A stretch of 64,000 nucleotides of DNA, from contig NZ_LJCO01000011.1 of assembly GCF_001399675.1 (NCBI RefSeq), positions 62,001-126,000 on the forward strand, given 5' to 3'. Below the pieces are notes generated by a model, which was not told where the DNA came from, did not search any database, and worked only from the letters and a program-made list of their open reading frames with translations. The DNA is from Paenalicyclobacillus ferrooxydans (lineage in GTDB: Bacteria; Bacillota; Bacilli; Alicyclobacillales; Alicyclobacillaceae). The position numbers and the translations under genes are program-made. Positions 1 through 8,348 of the stretch are shown piece after piece; the first letter of the stretch is position 1, and each line of letters begins with the position of its first letter.

Positions 1-2
1 CA

Positions 3-965
3 ACGATTGAGCAGGCTATGAACAAACTGAATACCCAGGTGCCGCGGCAACTCTTCTTACCCCACAACACCCTTGTCATATTTGGTAAACAATACGCGGA
101 GCATGGGATAGAAAGGTCCTTCGACTATTTGGATCGGGATAGGAACTTTCGAAGAAACGAATTGATTTTGGTGACCTCAGGGGAGGCACGTGACTTGTTG
201 AAAGCCCCCACAACACCAGAGGGTATTAACGCGATGGGGCTGAGACAACTTGTGGAACAGTATTCCGAAAACTCCCCCGTGGCAATGAGTCAACAGCTGC
301 GTGTCATCCGGGAATATATGCAGGCGTCAAACGCTCCAATCATGACGCAACTTGACCTGGATTCGAAGAACAGCCCCGTGGTATCAGGGGTCGGAATCTT
401 TCAAGGACCACAACTTGTTGGGTCTCTTAATACGGAGCAGTCACAGGGATTGTTTTGGATGATTGGTCCTACCCGAGACATTGTGCTGAATGTTCCATGT
501 CAGGGGAAATCGGGAGTGGATATAGGCTCGACATTTCGTGTTCTGGCGACGAAGGTCAAGGTGTCTCCGATCATCACAGGCGGCAAAGCCAACATTCATG
601 TCAGACTGCGAGGAAAAGCAGAACTCGAGAGAGCGTGTCCGGACCTTCAACTGAATGTGGAGGCCATGAACAAAATGGAGCAAGCACTCAATCAGGAGGT
701 CGAGCTTCGCATGCGAGAAACGATGAAGACTCTGCAAGATAAGGGTACGGATACGGCCCAGTTTGGCACTGCGATGTTCCAGCAGCACCCGAGATTGTGG
801 AGACGGTACTCGGGCGAGTGGGACAATTTGTTTCAGCATGCGACCGTCACGTACGATGTGAAAATTCATCTATTGCGTACCGGGCTCAGTGCAACGGGAC
901 CGACGGTGGATTATACGCGCGCGCAGTTACCGCCAAAATCAGGAAGGGAAGCGAAGGTCAAGTGA
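3..965 (+). CDS. Ger(x)C family spore germination protein (5' truncated by window edge)
   Basis: The reading frame is open to the first base, so the lipoprotein signal and N-terminal domain lie outside the window; about 320 C-terminal residues are visible. The pattern of a QVPRQLF segment, then FDYLDRDRNFRRNE and a GEARDLL motif, matches the N-terminal half of the Ger(x)C family, followed by the usual C-terminal domain. These proteins are membrane-anchored lipoproteins of the spore inner membrane that form the C subunit of nutrient germinant receptors. The stop overlaps the next small gene by four bases and a GerAB permease follows, giving a typical ger operon; an A subunit would be expected upstream. 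Confidence 0.88.
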   Translation, partial: TIEQAMNKLNTQVPRQLFLPHNTLVIFGKQYAEHGIERSFDYLDRDRNFRRNELILVTSGEARDLLKAPTTPEGINAMGLRQLVEQYSENSPVAMSQQLRVIREYMQASNAPIMTQLDLDSKNSPVVSGVGIFQGPQLVGSLNTEQSQGLFWMIGPTRDIVLNVPCQGKSGVDIGSTFRVLATKVKVSPIITGGKANIHVRLRGKAELERACPDLQLNVEAMNKMEQALNQEVELRMRETMKTLQDKGTDTAQFGTAMFQQHPRLWRRYSGEWDNLFQHATVTYDVKIHLLRTGLSATGPTVDYTRAQLPPKSGREAKVK

Positions 966-1186
966 TTTGGTTTGCCATGTTGTTTGTTGGCGGGACAGTA
1001 GCCGAGTGGATTATTGTCAAACCAAAGCAAAAGTTTCAAGATTGGGCCGTACAACTGGTTTTGCTAGGCATGACAGTATTTTTTGCGGTACTCGTTGAAA
1101 CGGACGTGTGGCCGCAGCTAGACCCACTGGAACCTCTGAAGGCCGTTTTTATGCCAATGACGGAGTGGATTTATAATCACGTCTGA
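962..1186 (+). CDS. small two-span membrane protein in ger operon
   Basis: A 74-residue frame starts at GTG in a GTGA overlap with the preceding stop, implying translational coupling. It has two hydrophobic stretches (about residues 1-16 and 26-43) separated by a basic loop (KPKQK). I do not recognise a named family. Small membrane proteins are sometimes encoded within ger operons and modulate receptors in other Bacilli, so an accessory germination role is an inference from position. An alternative ATG lies at 977. A longer frame reading back to 797 would overlap the Ger(x)C gene and is unlikely. Confidence 0.6.
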   Translation: MIWFAMLFVGGTVAEWIIVKPKQKFQDWAVQLVLLGMTVFFAVLVETDVWPQLDPLEPLKAVFMPMTEWIYNHV

Positions 1187-1206
1187 GTTGAAAGGGGCAA
1201 GAACGG

Positions 1207-2292
1207 GTGAACATCAAGATTTCCAGGGTACAACTTGTGTTCTTGCTCGTCTGGGGAATATTGGGCACCGGCACCATCACCATCCCGTTTGCCATTGCTC
1301 GTTTTACCGTCCGAGATGGGTGGATCGTCGCGTTGATGTTCATGGTGACAGTCGTTTTTGCAGCAGGTATCGTCTGGTTGTTTAACCGGAGCTTCCCCGA
1401 AGGATCTTTGTTTGATGCGTTTGACAAGGCGTTTGGTCGTTATGTCGGGAGAGCAGCATCGCTCTTTGGTGTTTTATGGGCGTATGTCTTTATGTGTATG
1501 CTGGTTCGGGAACTCAATCTGTTTGTTGAGGTCACGATTCTTCCGAAAACGGCCCTGTACATTATCAATTTCTCTATCGCCGTGGCATTCACGTATGCCG
1601 TATACAGCGGTATTGAGGTGATTGGCCGACTTGCAGAGGTGTTTACAATTGTAATTCTTGCGGCGTACATCGTCCTGTTTTTCCTGCCATTACGAGTGGC
1701 AGATGTCCATCTGTTGCTTCCGCTCGTATCATCAGGGTGGAAGCCGATTCTCCGTGCTGCGATTAATCCGGATATTTCTTTTGCACTGGAACTGATTGCG
1801 GCTCTTCAGTTTCTGCACTTGGTCAAGGACCGAAACAAGATTGCCAAAGATGTACTGATAGCGGGAACGATTATTACGGCAATTCTTTTGATGATTGACG
1901 TGATGGTGATTATTGTCCTAGGGCCCGCATCAACTTACCTCGCATTCCCTGGGCTCGAAGTTGTGCGAAGTATTCGCTATGGCCAGTTTATCGAGCGACT
2001 CGACACCATCCTGGTGATGATTGTCCTTATCACGATGTTCCTTAAGTTCTCACTGTTTCATTTTATCCTTTGCGACTTTCTTCGCTATTCCTTTAACCTC
2101 AGCTCAGCGAAGTTGATTGCTATCCCCGCGGGTGGTGCGGTTTGGGCTGGCAGCCTATTATTGTTCAAAAACGGGGCGGACTTGCAAAAGTTCATGCTGT
2201 TTGTCACCCCAGTTTGGTTTACGGTGGTCCTCATTGGCGTACCGGGAACAGCCATGGCTGCGTGGATGATACGAAAGCGCTTTATTTCCTGA
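1207..2292 (+). CDS. GerAB-type spore germination permease
   Basis: The 361-residue protein is almost entirely hydrophobic, with about ten predicted membrane spans, and has the GerAB/APC-superfamily opening (RVQLVFLLVWGILGTGTITIP). It would be the B subunit of a nutrient germinant receptor in the spore inner membrane, the part that binds the small-molecule germinant in characterised receptors. The start is GTG behind AAAGGGG. It is the last gene of the visible ger operon; the germinant cannot be deduced from sequence. Confidence 0.9.
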   Translation: MNIKISRVQLVFLLVWGILGTGTITIPFAIARFTVRDGWIVALMFMVTVVFAAGIVWLFNRSFPEGSLFDAFDKAFGRYVGRAASLFGVLWAYVFMCMLVRELNLFVEVTILPKTALYIINFSIAVAFTYAVYSGIEVIGRLAEVFTIVILAAYIVLFFLPLRVADVHLLLPLVSSGWKPILRAAINPDISFALELIAALQFLHLVKDRNKIAKDVLIAGTIITAILLMIDVMVIIVLGPASTYLAFPGLEVVRSIRYGQFIERLDTILVMIVLITMFLKFSLFHFILCDFLRYSFNLSSAKLIAIPAGGAVWAGSLLLFKNGADLQKFMLFVTPVWFTVVLIGVPGTAMAAWMIRKRFIS

Positions 2293-2379
2293 ATGCCCCC
2301 ATGCAGGCTTTGCATTACCTCCAACGTTTCGCGCGATGATACGCTGAAGTTACTATCGTTGCAAAGGAGGTCGTGCTCT

Positions 2380-3945
2380 GTGTTAGATACGGAATTTATG
2401 GAAGGCAGCGCTGCTGGGTCAGAGGCCCCAATCCGATGGGGAAAGGTTATCAATCAGGAGACCTGCATTGGCTGTCATGCTTGTTCGATTGCCTGCAAAA
2501 TGGAACACGACGTTCCGCTCAGTGTGAATCGAACCTACGTGAAACAGATTGAGGTCGGCGTCTATCCAGAAGTGAGTCGGCAGTTTCAGATTACGCGTTG
2601 TAACCAATGCGATGATGCACCTTGTGTGCCGATTTGCCCGGTCACAGCGATGTATAAGAGACCCGATGGTATCGTCGACTTTGACCGGGAAGTGTGCATC
2701 GGCTGTAAGGCTTGTATGGCTGCATGTCCGTACGATGCCATCTACATCAACCCGGACGTACACAGTGCAGAGAAGTGCAACTTCTGTGCTCATCGGATCG
2801 ATCAGGGGCTCGAGCCAGCCTGCGTGATTGTCTGCCCAGTCGAGGCCATTGTGGTTGGAAACCTGAATGATCCAAACAGTGAAGTCCTGCAACTCATCAG
2901 CCGCAACAAGGCCGACGTCCGTAAGCCGGAGAAAGGCACCAATCCCAAGGTGTTTTACGTCGGAGCCAGCGATTATACTTTAAATCCTTCGAAATCAGAA
3001 TATACGGGGATGCACTTGTATTCTGAGGAAAAGGAATCATATCCGGTACATCACGCAAAGACAGATACCCCGAAGCACAGCGTCGCCGCGGCCCGATTGG
3101 CGTATGACGTGCCTCATGCTCATCCCTGGCATTGGGAGGTTTCGCTCTATACCTGGACCAAATCGATTTCTGCCGGGGTCTTCATGATGTTTGCCATTCT
3201 TTCGTTTGCGGGGATCCGATTGTCACCTGTCTGGGATGTGCTGTCAGCGATCATTGCAGGTGTCTTTCTCGCCGTAACCGGTGTTGTTCTGATTGCGGAT
3301 CTGGAACATCCTGCTCGTTTTATCCGAATTTTTACGAGACCGCAGTGGAAGTCATGGTTGGTGCGCGGCTCCTTCATTATCCTTGGCTACAGCATCATCT
3401 TACTGATCCAGTTTGTGCTCGGAGTCGCGGGTACCTCTGCCGGCAATGTTGCATTATCGGTACCGGGTGTCATTTTGGCTGCGTTCACCGCCATGTACAC
3501 GGCGTTTTTGTTTGCACAGGCGAAGGGACGTGACCTGTGGCAAAACCCGTCTCTGCCGCTTCATCTGTTGTCTCAGGCAGCACTCTCCGGTGCAGCTGTA
3601 TTCGCCATCGTGGGTCTCTTTCTACCGCTCCCCGGTGCGTCACTGACGATTGTACACGTGACACTGCTCGCGTCCTTGTTGGTCCACCTCGCGCTCTTGG
3701 TCAGTGAGCTCGCTATCCCGCACACTACGGCTGACGCAGCGAAAGCTGCCAAACAGATGTTCCATGGACGATATAAGGGATATTTCTGGACGGGTCTCAT
3801 CGTCGGTGCAGCTGTGCCGGTGGTTCTCAGTTTGTTTGTGACGTCGGTAGCCTTGCCGGCCGTTGGAGCCGTGTTGGCCCTCTGCGGATTGTTTGCCTAT
3901 GAACATGCGTACGTCCAAGCGGGACAATCGGTCCCGTTGTCTTAG
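2380..3945 (+). CDS. fused tetracluster ferredoxin and NrfD/PsrC-type membrane subunit
   Basis: This 521-residue protein joins two normally separate subunits of a complex iron-sulfur molybdoenzyme. Residues about 20-160 carry four cysteine clusters (CIGCHACSIACK, CNQCDDAPCVPICP, CIGCKACMAACP, then CNFC with CVIVCP), as in PsrB/DmsB/SoeB electron-transfer subunits. From about residue 255 onward there are eight or so membrane spans of the NrfD/PsrC/DmsC type, which exchange electrons with quinone. GTG at 2380 sits nine bases after AAAGGAGG, so I prefer it to upstream starts. No Tat signal is seen, so the FeS domain probably faces the cytoplasm. It pairs with the molybdopterin subunit that starts 105 bases downstream. 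Confidence 0.85.
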   Translation: MLDTEFMEGSAAGSEAPIRWGKVINQETCIGCHACSIACKMEHDVPLSVNRTYVKQIEVGVYPEVSRQFQITRCNQCDDAPCVPICPVTAMYKRPDGIVDFDREVCIGCKACMAACPYDAIYINPDVHSAEKCNFCAHRIDQGLEPACVIVCPVEAIVVGNLNDPNSEVLQLISRNKADVRKPEKGTNPKVFYVGASDYTLNPSKSEYTGMHLYSEEKESYPVHHAKTDTPKHSVAAARLAYDVPHAHPWHWEVSLYTWTKSISAGVFMMFAILSFAGIRLSPVWDVLSAIIAGVFLAVTGVVLIADLEHPARFIRIFTRPQWKSWLVRGSFIILGYSIILLIQFVLGVAGTSAGNVALSVPGVILAAFTAMYTAFLFAQAKGRDLWQNPSLPLHLLSQAALSGAAVFAIVGLFLPLPGASLTIVHVTLLASLLVHLALLVSELAIPHTTADAAKAAKQMFHGRYKGYFWTGLIVGAAVPVVLSLFVTSVALPAVGAVLALCGLFAYEHAYVQAGQSVPLS

Positions 3946-4050
3946 CAGAGGACCCGAATCCTCGGTGTAAGAAATCAAACATCCCGCTCAGGTCAGCTTG
4001 AGCAGAGTGAACGTCAAAAAGCTGACTTCCTTAAATCAGGAGGTGTATCT

Positions 4051-7000
4051 GTGAGTATCTCGGAACAACACAAGCAGCTTACCCAAGGTTTTGGCCATCT
4101 GCGCTCTCATCCTGAACCGGCGAACTGGGACGACTGGACAGAACTCGATGCCAAGGCCTGGCCGCGCAAAGAAGTACACCACTATGAACTGGTTCCGACC
4201 GTCTGCTTCAACTGTGAGGCAGCCTGCGGATTACTTGCCTATATCGACAAGGAAACAGGTGAAGTCAGAAAGCTGGAGGGCCACCCGCTTCACCCAGGGA
4301 GTCGGGGCAGAAACTGCGCCAAGGGCCCGGCGACGGTCAGTCAGATGACGAACCCGGAACGGATCCTTTATCCGCTGAAGCGCGTCGGCAAACGGGGTGA
4401 AGGGAACTGGGCGAGGGTCTCCTGGGACGAGGCGCTCGATGATATTGCACAGCGGATCAGAAAGAGTATCACCGAAGGGCGCAAAGACGAAGTGGTGTAT
4501 CATGTTGGCCGCCCGGGCGAGGACGAGTACACGGAGCGGGTGCTGAAAGCCTGGGGGATTGACGGCCTGTCGAGTCACACCAACGTCTGCTCTGCCGGCG
4601 GGCGTGCGGGATATGCGTTTTGGATGGGCATGGATCGACCGTCGCCAGATTACTCGAATGCACGTTTCATCCTGATGATGAGTTCGCATCTTGAGTCGGG
4701 TCACTATTTCAATCCGAATGCACAGCGGATTATCGAGGCACAGCAAAAGGGTACCAAGATCGCTGTGGTTGACACGCGTCTCTCAAACACTGCGTCAAAG
4801 GCAGATTATTGGCTGTCTCCGTACCCAGGGACAGAAACCGCACTTTTGCTCGCGATTGCGAATGAACTGATTCAAACGGATCGTTTCAATCATGACTTTG
4901 TACGTCAGTGGACGAACTGGAACGAGTTTTTGGCGGACCGGCAGTACCTGGCGCGGCTGAAAGAGAGGAAGTTTATCCAGACCATCCCGGACGGACGCCA
5001 GTTTGACGACTTCGTCTTCGTCCTGAAACAGCTTTACAGCCATTACACGCCGGAGTGGGCGGCGGAGGAGTCTGGCGTCTCCGCCAAGATGTTGCGGCAG
5101 ATTGCTGATGAGATTGCCAAGGCGGGAGAATCCTTCTCAAGCAATATCTGGCGAAATGCGGCAGCAGGTCACCGCGGCGGCTGGATGATCACACGGGCAC
5201 TGATGTTCTTGAACGTCCTGATGGGCGCTGTAGGTGAGGAAGGAAGCATGATCCCGAACGCCTGGGTCAAGTTCGTTCCCGCCCGGAACTCTGCTCCTGC
5301 CCCAATTCAGGAATGGAACGAAAATCATTGGCCGCGGGAGTATCCCCTGTCCTATTTTGAGATGAGCTTTATGCTGCCGCACATCCTCAAGAAGCGAAAC
5401 AAGCGGCTTGAGGTGTACTTCACACGCGTGATGAACCCGGTCTGGACGTTTCCGGACGGCTTCTCATGGATTGAGATGTTTCAGGACGAAGAACGGGTCG
5501 GGTGCCACGTGACGCTCTCGCCGGTGTGGTCAGAGACCGCCCAGTTTTCGGATTATGTTCTTCCGATGGGGCTCGCAACAGAACGGCATGACCTGCACAG
5601 CTATGAAACCCATGCGTCGCAGTGGATTGGTTTTCGGCAACCGGTCCTGAGGGTGGCGAAGGCGAAGAAGGGCGATCCGATCACCGACACGCGCGACACA
5701 AACCCTGGCGAGGTCTGGGAGGAAAACGAGTTTTGGATTGAACTGTCGTGGCGTATTGATCCCGATGGATCGCTTGGCATCCGCCAGCATTTTGAGTCGC
5801 CGTACCGGCCGGGTGAGAAAATCACGATTGACGAGTACTACCAGTGGATCTTCGAAAACGCTGTGCCGGGGCTCCCCGCGGCAGCTGCGGCGGAAGGCAT
5901 GACGCCGATGGAGTACATGCGCCGCTATGCAGCGTTTGAAATCACGAAGGATGTCTACGCGGTCCACAAGCGGCCGCTCGACGCCAGTGTTCTGGAACAC
6001 GCCGACGTCTGTTCCGAAGAGACTGAGTCGGATGAGGGAGACACGGCCGAGGAGTCCGGCCATACGGTGCCCGGCCACACGGAGCCCGGCCACACGGAGC
6101 CCGGCCACACGGAGCCCGGCCACACGGAGCCCGGCCACACGGAGCCCGGCCACACGGAGCCCGGGGTCTGGGTCGACAAACTGCCGCACAATCCGAACCA
6201 TGCACCGCAGCCGGGGCCATTCAAGAACGCCAAGGGACAGCTTCGGGCTGGTATTGTGGTTGATGGGAAACCGGTCAAAGGCTTCCCGACACCGTCCGGA
6301 CGGCTGGAGTTTTTCTCAACGACCCTGCGGGATTGGGGATGGCCGGAGTACGCCATTCCAATTTATCCGCGCAATGACCGTGAGCGCGACGAGATGATTC
6401 ATATCGTCAGCCAGGTTCACCACAAGACCATCGATAGAAGCAAAGGGGAGTACATGCTCCTGCCGACGTTCCGATTGCCGACATTGATTCACAGCCGTAC
6501 CAATGGCGCCAAGTGGTTGCACGAGACGGCGCATACGAATCCCGTCTGGGTTAACCCGGTTGACGCAAGGCGCCTCGGCGTGCGGACGGGGGATGAGGTG
6601 CGTATTACAACGGAAATCGGATCGCTCGTCGATAAGGTCTGGGTGACAGAAGGCATCAAGCCAGGGGTTATTGCATGCTCCCACCACCTGGGCCGTTGGC
6701 GCCTGCACGAAACAACCGGCAGTGACCGGTGGAATTCATCCCTTGTCAAGATGAACAGCGGCGACGATGGGAACTGGAGTATCAGTCAGGTGCACGGTCC
6801 GCAGCCGTGGCAGAGCAGCGATCCGGACACGAGCCGCGTCTGGTGGACAGACGGCGGTGTGCATCAGAACATCATCTTTCCTGTTCAGCCCGATCCGATT
6901 AGCGGCATGATGTGCTGGCACCAACGCGTCTCTGTGGAGAAGGTTTCCGGTCAGAGTCAATACGGTCAGATCAAAGTCGATACCAAACGAGCCTATCAGG

Positions 7001-7215
7001 CTTTTGAGCGTTGGTTAACGTTGACCCGGCCGGCTCCGGGACCAGGCGGTCTATATCGTCCGTACTGGATGCTGCGGGTGTTGAAGCCGCACCCGGATGC
7101 GTATGTGGTCCCGGAGTGTCGGGACACATCGACACAGGGTGAAAGTGCATCGACAGAGCGTGAAAGTGCGACAGAGGGACGCGGTTTGCGGCGAGCGGGT
7201 ACCGCGGGTTCCTGA
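4051..7215 (+). CDS. molybdopterin oxidoreductase catalytic subunit (SoeA/PsrA/PhsA-like)
   Basis: The 1054-residue catalytic subunit has an N-terminal [4Fe-4S] motif (CFNCEAAC near residue 52, then NCAKG), a WDEALDDI motif, and a HTNVCSAGG segment whose cysteine (about residue 180) is the expected molybdenum ligand. The C-terminal third has the molydopterin-dinucleotide-binding domain. The N-terminus has no twin-arginine signal, which argues for a cytoplasmic enzyme like sulfite dehydrogenase SoeA rather than periplasmic PsrA. Residues about 671-705 are a low-complexity insert with HTEPG repeats. Start GTG follows CAGGAGGTG. Substrate is uncertain: sulfite, polysulfide, thiosulfate or an oxyanion are all possible. 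Electrons would pass to or from the fused FeS/NrfD protein upstream. Confidence 0.85.
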   Translation: MSISEQHKQLTQGFGHLRSHPEPANWDDWTELDAKAWPRKEVHHYELVPTVCFNCEAACGLLAYIDKETGEVRKLEGHPLHPGSRGRNCAKGPATVSQMTNPERILYPLKRVGKRGEGNWARVSWDEALDDIAQRIRKSITEGRKDEVVYHVGRPGEDEYTERVLKAWGIDGLSSHTNVCSAGGRAGYAFWMGMDRPSPDYSNARFILMMSSHLESGHYFNPNAQRIIEAQQKGTKIAVVDTRLSNTASKADYWLSPYPGTETALLLAIANELIQTDRFNHDFVRQWTNWNEFLADRQYLARLKERKFIQTIPDGRQFDDFVFVLKQLYSHYTPEWAAEESGVSAKMLRQIADEIAKAGESFSSNIWRNAAAGHRGGWMITRALMFLNVLMGAVGEEGSMIPNAWVKFVPARNSAPAPIQEWNENHWPREYPLSYFEMSFMLPHILKKRNKRLEVYFTRVMNPVWTFPDGFSWIEMFQDEERVGCHVTLSPVWSETAQFSDYVLPMGLATERHDLHSYETHASQWIGFRQPVLRVAKAKKGDPITDTRDTNPGEVWEENEFWIELSWRIDPDGSLGIRQHFESPYRPGEKITIDEYYQWIFENAVPGLPAAAAAEGMTPMEYMRRYAAFEITKDVYAVHKRPLDASVLEHADVCSEETESDEGDTAEESGHTVPGHTEPGHTEPGHTEPGHTEPGHTEPGHTEPGVWVDKLPHNPNHAPQPGPFKNAKGQLRAGIVVDGKPVKGFPTPSGRLEFFSTTLRDWGWPEYAIPIYPRNDRERDEMIHIVSQVHHKTIDRSKGEYMLLPTFRLPTLIHSRTNGAKWLHETAHTNPVWVNPVDARRLGVRTGDEVRITTEIGSLVDKVWVTEGIKPGVIACSHHLGRWRLHETTGSDRWNSSLVKMNSGDDGNWSISQVHGPQPWQSSDPDTSRVWWTDGGVHQNIIFPVQPDPISGMMCWHQRVSVEKVSGQSQYGQIKVDTKRAYQAFERWLTLTRPAPGPGGLYRPYWMLRVLKPHPDAYVVPECRDTSTQGESASTERESATEGRGLRRAGTAGS
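6061..6165 (+). repeat. 15-bp in-frame tandem repeat, seven units
   Basis: One variant unit (HTVPG) is followed by six units encoding HTEPG, five of them identical CACACGGAGCCCGGC and the last ending in CCCGGG. The array is inside the molybdoenzyme gene and keeps frame at any copy number. Confidence 0.97.
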
Positions 7216-7309
7216 AATTGGATATCCTGCGCGAAGGCGGGTGAATCCCCACCAATGTGACATTGTAGCTGTGCCCAAACCCGATATACTTCTACGCGGG
7301 CCTTCATCT

Positions 7310-7353
7310 GCGCCTGAGCATTGGGCGCGACTGCGGCCTGAGATTGGTCGCAG
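7310..7353 (+). other. two tandem hairpins in the NlpC/P60 leader
   Basis: Hairpin one (7310-7328) has arms GCGCC/GGCGC and hairpin two (7331-7353) has arms CTGCG/CGCAG. Their loops are nearly the same (CTGAG then ATTGG). They lie 30-75 bases upstream of the wall-hydrolase start. Function is unknown; they may be part of a structured leader. Confidence 0.4.
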
Positions 7354-7386
7354 CGGCAGGCTATGATGTCTACGGGGGATTCGCGA

Positions 7387-8157
7387 ATGAAACAGAGTGT
7401 AATGCTGGCTTTAGCCGGCTTGATAACGATGAGTATGTCTAGCCCGATGGCGTTGGCTTCTACGACAAGTTTGCACCCGGCTGTGAGTACAGCCCGTGCA
7501 AGTACTAGCACGGCGAAGGGTAGAAAAAATGTTGCCACGAAGTCCACGGGAAGGAAGACGGCTAGCCGTCTAAAGCCAGCGAAGGTTACGAGCAAGAAGA
7601 CGGGCGGCAGTCCCAGCACGATTACGTACCACGTGCAAAGCGGCGACACACTGTGGGGAATATCTCAGCTATCCGGAATTTCGCTTCAACGGCTTGAAAC
7701 AGTGAACTCTACAGTCAATCCAAATGCACTGTCGATTGGGGAACCGATCCTTATTCCAACCGTCAAGGCAGCGGCTGTGATTGCAACCGCGAAACATTAC
7801 CTCGGCAAAGTTCACTATGTCTACGGAGGAACGACGCCGGCAGGGTTTGACTGCTCTGGCTTTGTCCAGTACATGTTTGCCAAAGACGGTGTGACGCTTC
7901 CGCGTACTGTAAAACAGATGGCGCTGACGGGGGGCCTTGTGTCGAAGAACAACCTTAAAACGGGGGATCTCATCTTCTTTGCCGGGACGAATGGCACCGA
8001 ACCGGGGCTGACCCATATTGGGATTTACGTGGCCAATGGTTGGTTTATCGAGCAATCGAGTGATTACAACAACGTGATCATGGCGCGGTTGTGGGGGAAC
8101 CCGTTTTACAAGGACCATTTTGCTGAAGCCAGACGGCTGACCAGCGTCGTACAGTAA
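7387..8157 (+). CDS. secreted LysM-NlpC/P60 endopeptidase
   Basis: The 256-residue protein begins with a Sec signal peptide (KQSVMLALAGLITMS, cleavage near ALAS), followed by a basic Ser/Thr/Lys-rich linker, one LysM domain (YHVQSGDTLWGIS to ILIPT, about residues 79-125) and a C-terminal NlpC/P60 domain. The catalytic cysteine is in FDCSGF and the histidine in THIGIY. It would bind peptidoglycan through LysM and cleave gamma-D-Glu-diamino acid bonds in the cell wall or spore cortex. I chose ATG at 7387, preceded by ACGGGGGA, over ATG at 7363/7366. A strong terminator follows at 8267. Confidence 0.92.
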   Translation: MKQSVMLALAGLITMSMSSPMALASTTSLHPAVSTARASTSTAKGRKNVATKSTGRKTASRLKPAKVTSKKTGGSPSTITYHVQSGDTLWGISQLSGISLQRLETVNSTVNPNALSIGEPILIPTVKAAAVIATAKHYLGKVHYVYGGTTPAGFDCSGFVQYMFAKDGVTLPRTVKQMALTGGLVSKNNLKTGDLIFFAGTNGTEPGLTHIGIYVANGWFIEQSSDYNNVIMARLWGNPFYKDHFAEARRLTSVVQ

Positions 8158-8266
8158 CCCAAGTTGCAGCGATTTGACGGGTCAGCACACCATGTTGACC
8201 GGTGAGGCGACAAAGCGTTTGGCGAACAATATCGAAGGGGACGCGTTGCGTCCCTTCTACTATGCA

Positions 8267-8297
8267 GGCTGTCGGGTCTTCCCGACAGCCCTTTTTC
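8267..8297 (+). terminator. rho-independent terminator after NlpC/P60 gene
   Basis: A perfect 10-bp stem GGCTGTCGGG/CCCGACAGCC with a TCTT loop is followed by CTTTTTCC. A second, bulged stem lies just upstream at 8235-8256. Confidence 0.88.
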
Positions 8298-8348
8298 CTT
8301 GCTCAATAGGGCGTCCGAAGGAAGCCCATCTCTTTCGCTAGGCCTTTG

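Noticed and set aside
2293-2379. Upstream start for the FeS/NrfD fusion
   Set aside because: A start at 2293 would follow the GerAB stop without a ribosome site; GTG 2380 has an ideal AAAGGAGG.
5530-6201. Minus-strand frame of 223 codons over the HTEPG repeat
   Set aside because: It is the antisense of a well-supported molybdoenzyme gene; the repeat keeps all frames open, so open length is not evidence of coding.
7216-7386. c-di-AMP (ydaO-yuaA) riboswitch before the NlpC/P60 gene
   Set aside because: GGGTGAATCC is reminiscent of the motif, but the conserved CAGCTAAC segment and correct order of the other conserved blocks are not present. Only the twin hairpins are reported.
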